DNA from: Nelumbo lutea
Lineage: Eukaryota; Streptophyta; Magnoliopsida; Proteales; Nelumbonaceae
Length of the DNA: 64,000 nt
Assembly (NCBI GenBank): GCA_022828595.1
Contig: JAKGHH010000002.1
Coordinates: 81,688,383-81,752,382, forward strand
Direction of reading: 5' to 3'
Position numbers and translations under genes: made by a program. The stretch's first letter is position 1. Each line of letters begins with the position of its first letter. Positions 1 to 8,203 of this stretch are shown here, in pieces. Below the pieces are notes generated by a model. It saw nothing but the letters and a program-made list of their open reading frames with translations, was not told the DNA's origin and did not search any database.

Positions 1-777
1 TCTGCTTACATTGACAAGATTGTCAAAAGATACAGTATGGAGAACTCCAAGAAAGGAAATGTTCTTTTCAGATACGGAGTCACTCTCTCCAAGGGCATGT
101 GTCCCAAGACTCCCGAAGAGATTGAGGGCATGAAAGAGATTCCCAATACCTCAGCCATAGGGAGTATCATGTATGCCATGCTATGCACTCATCCTAACAT
201 TTCTCAGGTAGTGAGTGTGGTATGTAGATTCCAATCTAAACCAGGGCAGGAGCATTGGACCGATGTGAAAAACATACTAAAATATCTTCGAAGGACAAAA
301 GAGTTTTGTCTGGTATTTGATGGTAGTTCACTATAGATCTAGGGGTATACTGATGCCGATTTCTAGTCAGATCCAAATGATAGAAAGTCTACATTTGGTT
401 ATATCTTCACGATAGAATCGTGTGCTGTTAGCTAGAAAAGTAACAAACAGGGGTCCACAATAGATTCCACAACTGAGGCTGAGTACATTACCACAATTGA
501 AGCTGCTAGGGAAGTCATTTGGATGAAGAAGTTCATTCAGGAATTAGGAGTAGTTCCATCTAGCACATCACCCATTCCACTATTGTGTGACAATACTATA
601 CCCATTGCTCTGGCTAAGGAGCCACGAGCCCACTTGAAGTTGAAGCACATCGCGAGGAAGTACCATGTACTACGGGAGATAGTTGGAAGAGGGGACGTCC
701 TGATTCAGAAGGTACCATCAGCGGAAAATGTATTAGACCCATTAACTAAGCCACTGACATAGAAAGTGTTTGAGAAA
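1..777 (+). pseudogene. E1: Ty1/copia pol 3' end (RT tail and RNase H), decayed
   Basis: This is the end of a copia polyprotein that runs in from outside the window. The first half has the RT/RNase H linker typical of plant copia elements (SAYIDKIVKRYSMENSKKGN, then MYAMLCT and KYLRRTKEF). The second half is RNase H, with the YTDADF block near 348-363 and the C-terminal part near 520-760. One reading frame stays open from 1 to 777 without a frameshift, but it carries in-frame TAG codons at 334-336, 364-366, 433-435 and 760-762. Comparison with E2 shows these replace CAG or TGG codons. The product would have been the RNA-removing domain of reverse transcription. It is not functional. Confidence in the family is high; the copia lineage is not resolved. 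Confidence 0.9.
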
Positions 778-837
778 CATGAGAAAAGTTTGGGGACTCC
801 GGCTTGTACCTGATTGGACCTAATTGCAAGTGGGAGC

Positions 838-1331
838 AGTTAGACAGTGTATGCCCTTAGCTCCAATCAGATTGATGTACATTATGTCATTTATTGTAAA
901 TGAATAAAGTGCATAATTGATTCATGTGATTTAGTGTGTTTCTGTGTAATACCCTTAAACTGGACACTTATTAGACTCGTGTAGTTTAGAATCTTCATAG
1001 TCGTTGGATAAATCTGGTGAGATTAATCCTGTCAAGGCTGACACCGATGTGCCACAAAGTTGGTTTGGGTGGCTTGTCTTAGCTGCTAGGGTGAGACCTG
1101 AGGTAAATGTAGTGTGGGCAAAACTGAAATGTTACACCTGACCCTTAGACTCGATTATGGTACTGCACCAGGTATTGGATTGGGCTGTCTTTGATATGCC
1201 AATCAGTGAGATCCTTAGAAGGGGTCAAAACTTCGGTTTGTTGAGACAGTCTGAGAATTCACCTAAGTTGGTGATCATAGTGACAGGATTAACCCCTTTT
1301 GTTGGACAAAGTGAATGATCGGGGAATGCAC
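838..1331 (+). repeat. E1 3' LTR, truncated
   Basis: It follows the polypurine tract AAGTGGGAG (828-836). It begins AGTTAGACAGTGTATGCCC, the family LTR start TGTTAGAC with its first base changed. It matches the first roughly 500 bp of the E2 LTR and then breaks off near 1331, where unrelated sequence begins. Confidence 0.85.
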
Positions 1332-1786
1332 TGCTTATGGCTCAAAAGGGCATTCCCAACCTAAAAATGCCATACGATGTTGTTGGATCCATCCAACCGA
1401 ACCAAAATCAATTGAGGAATGTGATTCCCCAATGCTCCAAAGTTTAATTGGTTGGTCGAATTTGAATACATAGTGGAAGACATGATGATAGCTGAAATAG
1501 ACTGTTTATGGCTCTAATACCATATGAGAACAATAAGAGAGAGATAGAGAGATGTGAATAATGGTCGAAGGAAAAATATTTGACTCTCCTTGTTGATTTA
1601 TATAGAGTACAAGAATAATGAGTTCTATCTATTTTAGGTTAGGTTAGATGCAAACCTAATTAGGATAAAACTTATCTTACTAGGATAAGTTTATCCTTTA
1701 CAAAGATAATCTATAGGGATAAGGGTTATCTACAAGTAGGAGAAGTATTTATAGTACAAGATGAAGTAGGAGTCTTGGGTGCATGC
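1332..1786 (-). mobile_element. Fragment of a different LTR retrotransposon
   Basis: This 455-bp stretch does not match the copia LTRs around it. At 1509-1522 it has TGGCTCTAATACCA, the complement of a Met-tRNA primer site (one base off the usual TGGTATCAGAGCCA). To its right, about 1525-1783, lies a short AT-rich segment with TATA-like signals on the minus strand near 1598-1605, as expected for a 5' LTR read on the minus strand. The part left of the primer site (1332-1508) would be leader. No coding sequence is visible. The right edge abuts the E2 LTR directly. Confidence 0.45.
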
Positions 1787-2424
1787 TGTTAGACAATGTA
1801 CGCCCTTAGCTCCAATCAGAATGATGTACATTATGACATTTAATGTAAATGAATAAAGTACATATTTGATTCATGTTATTATGGTGTGCATCTATGTAAT
1901 ACTCTTAAATTGGACACATATGAAACTCGTATTAGTTTTGAATCTTCACAATCGTTGGATAGATTTGGTGAGATTTATCTTGCCAAGGCTGACATTGAGG
2001 TGCTGCTAAGTTGGTTGGGGTGGCTTGTCTTAGCTGCCAGGGTGAGACCTGAGGTACATGCAATGTGGTTTTCTTGAACCCTTGAACTGGATTAGAATTC
2101 CAGTATTGCCCAGGACCTTGGAGATAGATGGGCAAAATTGAAATGTTACACCTGATCCCTAGACTCGATTATGATACTGCACTAGGTGTCGGATTGGGCT
2201 GTCTTTGATATGCCAATCAGTGAGATCCTTAGAGGGGGTCAAAACCTGGGTATGTTGGGACAGTTTGAGAATTCATCTGAGTGGGTGATCATAGTGACAA
2301 GATCAGCCCTTTTGTTGGACAAAGTGAATGATCGGGGATGCACTCTCTCTAATGGAAACCTAAACTGTTGACAGTTGATTTCAACCGCTGAAATTTGTTT
2401 TGCAAAATATATTTATATAGAGAT

Positions 2425-2458
<34 letters not shown>

Positions 2459-2716
2459 TTATATTATGGTTTCAAAATGTTTGCAAAAGTTTTTAATTCC
2501 CGGGATCCATGTGAGTAGAGAGTGTAGCACTGTACCTTGCAGCCGAGGGAGAGGTTCTCTCTTGTCGGCCAGTGTTTGATCATTATGATCTGAGAGGTTA
2601 AGTGTATGACCATTGAGGGTAATACTTGATGGGCTAATCTTGCATTTGCCCACAGTCCTTGGGTTTTTATAAGGTGGCTTGACCCATGGACCATTTAGTG
2701 TAAATGTTGGGCCCAT
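2459..2716 (-). other. Recurring antisense ORF inside the copia LTR (85 codons)
   Basis: An open frame antisense to the LTR encodes a peptide starting MGPTFTLNGPW, with later blocks ITLNG, LPRLQGT and LTWIPGI. The same frame, starting at the same place, is open in the E2 3' LTR (6592-6993, -), E4 5' LTR (15305-15559, -), E6 3' LTR (22587-22856, +) and E7 3' LTR (32309-32569, +). It is broken by stops in the E6 and E7 5' LTRs and in E3. I recognise no protein family. It may be chance openness in related copies, so I do not call it a gene. Confidence 0.3.
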
Positions 2717-2960
2717 TAAGAGCCCATGGTGATGGACTCAGTGGTTCACTGTCTTCTATAGTGAATTCGGCCATTCCTTGTAACAAAGGCTGGGCTGAAC
2801 CCATATGGCTGATGTGTAGATCAATGTTTGGGTCCCACGCCATACAAGGATATCCAACTGGGTAGTAATTTGGAGGGTAAGTGAGCAGATGGACTTATTG
2901 GGCCTAAAGCCCAATTAGAACTGGCTTAATGATGGGATTAGGAGAACCTTTCTTTAAGGC

Positions 2961-2968
2961 TATAAATA
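2961..2968 (+). promoter_or_regulatory. TATA box of the E2 5' LTR
   Basis: TATAAATA lies about 1.17 kb into the LTR, in the context AAGGCTATAAATAGG. The same context recurs in the E4 LTR. The start of transcription is expected some 30 bp downstream, which leaves roughly 0.5 kb of R-U5 before the primer site. Confidence 0.6.
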
Positions 2969-3522
2969 GGAGAGTAGGGAGAACCCACAGTATACACAAC
3001 AAAAGTCATCTGAGTGACTGCTGATTTCTAGAGAGAGACAACACAGTTTGACTGCACTGTCTCCTTCTCTCCTGCTCTTGTCGCCATACCAGTTCAATCT
3101 CCACCTGTGGGAGCGATCAAGAAGAGTTCTAAATATTACCTTTTGGCAGAAAAGTTAATCTAAAGTCATGCTCACTAGCCCTCCATCAGATTCTTGTTGA
3201 AGAATTCGGTTGTTGTCGAAGAACCATCGTGCTAATTCTGCTTCATCCTACACTGTGTCAACTTTGGTGGAAGCAATCTTTGGATCTTTCCTTGGGTATG
3301 AACACCTTCATTGGAGGTTATTACTAATTTGTATCAGGTATATCCTTCCACTCCCTTTTGGTTTCATATCTGGTCTGGTTTGGGTTCAAGATTGATCATT
3401 GAAAATGCAATTTTATAAAATAGTGAATGCGATTCCCACATGGGAGAGAGAAATTTTTGAAAATTTGCCCAACCTTCCTGCAGGGTTCGGCCATCCATAT
3501 GATGAATCTCTCATCCTTTCAG

Positions 3523-3540
3523 TGGTATCAGAGCCAGGTT
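3523..3540 (+). other. E2 primer-binding site (initiator Met tRNA)
   Basis: TGGTATCAGAGCCAGGTT begins one base after the 5' LTR end. This is the standard initiator-methionine tRNA primer site of plant copia elements, where minus-strand DNA synthesis starts. Confidence 0.9.
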
Positions 3541-3728
3541 CAAATCTTGAACCAAAATTAACTAGATATGGAACTACGCAAATGGGCAGAAGGCGTTCTA
3601 CCCGATTTGTGCAGATTAGCATTTTCTGGGAAATTTATTCCCAGATTTTGGGCGATTGATTTGAAATTAAATATTTAAAAATCTGAATTATGTTTAGAAT
3701 TGTTCTACATAATTTTCTTGATTTTTGT
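3541..3728 (+). other. E2 leader remnant
   Basis: This matches the first part of the family leader seen in E4 after 16495, then is cut at about 3729, where integrase sequence starts. The remaining 1.6 kb of leader, all of gag, and protease are absent. Confidence 0.75.
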
Positions 3729-6082
3729 GTATTTCATCACCTTCACAAATGATTTCTCACGATATGATTACGTGTACCTAATGAGACACAAGTCTAAATC
3801 CTTTGAAAAGTTCAAGGAGTTTAGACAAGAGGTCGAGAAACGGTTGGGGAGAGAAATTAAAGCCCTTCGATTTGATCGAGGTGGCGAGTATCTCTCTAAC
3901 GAATTCAGGGACTACTTAAAGGACAATGGGATAGTATCACAATTAGCTCCTCCTGCTACACCACAACTTAACAGTGTTACAGAGAGGAGGAATAGGACCT
4001 TATTGGATATGGTCTGCTCACTTCTCATACACTCAGAGTTACCCACATCCTTTTGGGGTTATGCATTAGAGATTGCGATTTACGTGCTGAATCGAGTTCC
4101 AACCAAATCGGTTCCGAACATTCCATATGAACTTTGGACCGGAAAGAAACCAAGTGTCAGACACTTGAAGATTTGGGGTTGTCTGGCACACGTTAAAAGA
4201 ATGAGTGCAGACAAGTTGGAATCCAAGACCAGCCATTGCCTATTTGTAGGCTACACAAAAGGATCTGTAGGTTTCCTATTCTATGACCTAAGTGAGCAGA
4301 AAGTGTTTTGCAGTCGAAATGCCCAATTCTTGGAGACCGATTACATCCTGGACACCCATCGTTAGGAAATTGTTCTTGATGAGGAGAGCTAAGTAGTAGT
4401 GGGAGATGTCCCACAAGTTCCAAGTAGTGACCAACCTAAAAGATCCACTCAGGTATCCAGGCCACCAGTCCGTTATGGTTATGACCAGGATAGTTACCTG
4501 GTGGAAACCTTGACTAGTGAGGAGGATCCCGTGACTTACACGAAAGTTATGTTGGACATAAATTCCCAGAAGTGGGTGGAGGCCATGAGAGCAGAGATGG
4601 ACTCAATGGAGACCAATGGAGTCTAGACTCTAGTAGATCCACCCTCCGGGGTAAAAGCAATCGGTTGCAAATGGATTTACAAGAGGAAGAAGGGCCCCGA
4701 TGGTAGGGTTGAGACCTTCAAAGCTCGTCTGGTGGCGAAAGGGTACACTCAGAAAGAGGGCATCGATTATGAGAAAACCTTTTCGCCTGTGGCCATGCTT
4801 AAATCCATTAGGATCCTGCTAGCTGTAGCAGCATACCATGATTATGAGATTTGGCAAATGGATGTCAAAACTACATTCCTGAATGGAGATCTCTATATGC
4901 AGCAGCCGCAAGACTTCATAGCTGCGGGTCAGGAAAACATGGTATGTAAACTTAATAGATCCATTTATGGACTTAAGCAAGCTTCTAGAAATTGGAACAT
5001 CTGTTTTGACTCTGCTGTCAAATCATTTGACTTCGAGCAGAATCCGGATGAACCCTATGTTTACAGGAAGTAAAGTGGAGATAAGGTTACATTCTTGGTT
5101 CTGTATGTAGATGACATTCTACTCATTAGGAATGATGTAGGATTGTTAATTATGGTGAAAGTATGGCTTTCATAGCAATTCTCTATGAAAGATCTCGAGA
5201 AGCTTCCTACATATTGGGTCTTCGACTCTATAGAGATAGATCAAAGATGATAATAGGATTATCCCAATCTGCTTACATTGACAAGATTGTCAAAAGATAC
5301 AGTATGGAAAACTCGAAGAAAGGAAATGTTCCTTTCAGATACGGAGTCACTCTCTCCAAGGGCATGTGTCCCAAGACTCCCGAAGAGGTTGAGGTCATGA
5401 AAGACGTTCCCTATGCCTCAGCCGTAAGGAGCATTATGTATGCTATGTTATGCACTCGTCTTAACATCTCTCAAGCAGTGAGTGTGGTAAGCAGATTCCA
5501 GTCAAACCCAGGGCAAGAGCATTAGACTACTGTGAAAAACATACTAAAGTACATTCGAAGGACAAAAGAGTTTTGTCTGGTATTCGATGGTAGTTCATTA
5601 TAGATCCAGAGGTATACTGATGCCGACTTCCAGTCAGATCCAGATGATACAAAGTCTACATCTGGTTATATTTTCACGATAGGATCGTGTGTTGTTTGCT
5701 GGAAAAGCAACAAACATGGGTCCATGGTGGATTCCACAACCAAAGCTGAATACATTGCCGCAAGTGAAGCTACCAAAGAATCCATATGGATTAATAAGTT
5801 TATTCACGAATTCGGAGTAGTTCCATCTAGCACATCACCCATTCCATTGTTGTGTGACAACACTGGAGCCATTGCTCAGGCTAAGGAGCCACGAGACCAC
5901 TTGAAGTCAAAGCACATTGAGACGAAGTACCATGTACTACGAAAGATAGTTCAAAGATGGAACATCCTAATTCAGAAGGTAGCATTAGCGGAAAATGTAG
6001 CAGGCCCATTGATTAAGCCACTGACACAGAAAGTGTTTGAGAAACACGTGGAAAGCATGGGACTTTGGCTTATACCAGATTG
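3729..6082 (+). pseudogene. E2: copia pol (integrase, RT, RNase H), broken
   Basis: The integrase core retains FDRGGEYLS and the ERRNRTLLDMV block, but its first catalytic Asp region is lost in the 5' deletion. The linker ends near 4620. RT follows with [20 protein letters not shown], the FSPVAMLKS block and the catalytic YVDD at 5104-5115, then RNase H to about 6020 with YTDADF and the ENVAGPL tail. Stops lie at 4363-4365, 4390-4392, 4624-4626, 5071-5073, 5523-5525 and 5601-5603. A one-base loss near 5190 shifts the frame. Two of these TAGs recur in sister copies. It is a dead pol gene that still carries most RT residues. Confidence 0.9.
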
Positions 6083-6093
6083 GACTTATGTGC

Positions 6094-6102
6094 AAGTGGG
6101 AG
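6094..6102 (+). other. E2 polypurine tract
   Basis: AAGTGGGAG lies just before the 3' LTR start TGTTAGAC. The same nine bases precede the 3' LTRs of E1, E4 and (on the minus strand) E7. It primes plus-strand synthesis. Confidence 0.85.
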
Positions 6103-6103
6103 T

Positions 6104-7229
6104 TGTTAGACGGTGTATGCTCTTAGCTCCAATTAGAATGATGTACATTATGACATTTAATGTAAATGAGTAAAGTACATATTTGATTCATGTTATTATG
6201 GTGTGTTTTTGTGTAATACCCTTAAACTGGACACATATGAGACTCGTGTTAGTTTGGAATCTTCACAACCATTGGATAGATCTGGGGAGATTTATCCTAC
6301 TAAGACTGACACTGATGTGCCGCCAAGTTGGTTAGGGTGGTTTGTCTCAGCTGCCAGGGTGAGACCTGAGGTACATGCAGTGTGAGTTTTCATGAAACCT
6401 TGAATTGGACCAGAATTCTAGTATTGCCGTGGACCTTGGAGATAGATGGGCAAAATTGGAATGTTACACTCGACCCCTAGACTCGATTATGATACTGCAC
6501 TAGGTGTTTGATATGCCAATCAGTGTGATCCTTAGAGGGGGTCAAAACCTAGGTATGTTGGGATAGTCCGAGAATTCATCTGAGTGGGTGATCATAGTGA
6601 CAAGATCAGCCCCTTTGTCGGACAAATAGAATGATCGGGGATGCACTCTCTCTGATGGAAACCTAAACTGCCAACAGTTGATTTCAACCATTGAAATTTG
6701 TTTTGAAAAATATATTTATATAGAGATATACATATATATATTATGGTTTCAAAATGTTTGCAAAACTTTTTAATTCCCATGATCGATGTGAGTAGAGAGT
6801 GCAACATTGTACCTTGTAGCCGAGGGAGAGGTCTTCTCTTGTCGGTCAGTGTTTGATCATTATGATCTGATAGGTTAAGTGTAAGACCATTGAGGGTAAT
6901 ACCTGATGGGCTAATCTTGCATCTGCCCATAGTCCTTGGGTTTTTATAAGGTGGCTTAACCCAAGGACCATTTAGTATAAATGTTGGGCCCATTAAGAGC
7001 CCATGGTGATGGGCTCAGGGGTTCACTATCTCCTACAGTGAATTCGGCCAGTCCTTGTGGCTAATGTGTAGATCAATGTTTGGGTTCCATGCCATACAAG
7101 GATATCCAACTGGGCAGCAGTTTTAAGGGTAGGTGAGTTGATGGACTCATTGGGCCTAAAACCTAATTCGAATTGGCTTAATGATATTAATTAAAAGGGG
7201 GCGGTTCTGGAATTTAGATCAACAGATAG
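6104..7229 (+). repeat. E2 3' LTR, 3'-truncated
   Basis: It begins TGTTAGACGGTGTATGC and follows the 5' LTR for about 1.1 kb. It then ends near 7229 in sequence matching the region upstream of the TATA box, with no R-U5. It is joined to an oppositely oriented LTR. Confidence 0.88.
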
Positions 7230-8193
7230 TGAGCTCTAGCATTTGGTACAAGGCCTGGCCGAATTCACTGTAGAAGATAGTGAGCCTCTGAGTCCATCAC
7301 CATGGGCTCTTAATGGGCCCAACGTTTACACTAAATGGTTCTTAGATCCAGCTATCTTATGAAAACCCAAGAACTGTGGGCAGATGCAAGGTTAACCCAT
7401 TAGGTATTACCCTTAATGGTCTTACACTTAACCTCTCAACCCAAAATTATCAAGCATTACCTGACAAGATCTCCCTCGGTGCAAGGTATAGTGCTACAGT
7501 CTCTACTCACATGGATCCCGGGAATTAAAACCTTTTTGCAAACATTTTATAATCATAATATATATATGTATCTCTATATAAATATATTTTGCAAAAGCAA
7601 ATATCAACAATTGAAATCAATTGCCGGCAGTTTAGGTTTCCATTAGAGAGAGTGCTTTCCCCGATCAATCACTTTGTCTGACAAAGGGGCTGATCCGGTC
7701 ACTATGATTACCGACTCAGATGAATTCTTGGACTGTCCCAACATACCCAGGTTTTTACCCCCTCTAAGGATCTCACTGATTGGCATATCAAAGATAACCC
7801 AATTTGACACCTAGTACAGTACCATTATCGAGTCTAGGGGTCAAGTGTAACATTCCAATTTTGTCCATCTATCTCTGAGGTCCAAGTAAATACTGGAATT
7901 TGGTCCGGTTTAGGGTTTCAAGAAAAAACACACTACATGTACCTCAAGTCTCACCTTGGTAGCTGAGACAAGCCACCCCAACCAAATTTGTAGCACATCA
8001 GTGTCAGCCTTAGCAGGATAAATCTCACCAGATTTATCCAATGGCAGTGAAGATTCTAAACTAACACGAGTCTCAAGGGTATTACATAGAAACACACCAA
8101 ATCACATGAATCAATTATGCACTTCATTCATTTATAATAAATGACATAATGTACATCAATCTGATTGGAGCTAAGGGCATACAGTGTCTAACA
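7230..8193 (-). repeat. E3 3' LTR, truncated
   Basis: On the minus strand it starts TGTTAGACACTGTATGCCC (8193 leftward) and runs about 960 bp before meeting the E2 LTR. The right edge is followed by the reverse complement of the family sequence between RNase H and the polypurine tract. Confidence 0.85.
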
Positions 8194-8203
8194 ACACCCA
8201 CTT

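Larger units (their letters stand above)
1787..3521 (+). repeat. E2 5' LTR, full length (1735 bp)
   Basis: It starts TGTTAGACAATG and ends CATCCTTTCA just before the primer site, giving TG...CA ends. It contains a (TA)n tract at about 2422-2462 and a TATA box at 2961. Compared with the E4 LTR it lacks most of the palindrome array upstream of the TATA box; only GATTAGGAG remains near 2937-2945. Confidence 0.92.
1787..7229 (+). mobile_element. E2: Ty1/copia element with gag and protease deleted
   Basis: Order: 5' LTR 1787-3521, primer site 3523-3540, short leader remnant, integrase, RT, RNase H, polypurine tract 6094-6102, 3' LTR 6104-7229. The rest of the leader, gag and protease are missing; leader runs directly into integrase near 3729. 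The 3' LTR stops near 7229, where an LTR in the opposite orientation (E3) starts, so no target duplication can be checked. The reading frame is mostly kept but has several TAG/TAA stops and one shift. Confidence 0.9.

Noticed and set aside
2422..2462. (TA)n tract as an independent microsatellite of interest
   Set aside because: The same AT-rich segment occurs at the same place in every family LTR, with varying repeat number; ordinary slippage within the LTR.
3399..3659. An 86-codon plus-strand frame across the LTR end and primer site
   Set aside because: It spans LTR U5, the primer site and leader. The sequence is explained by these and is not kept open in other copies.
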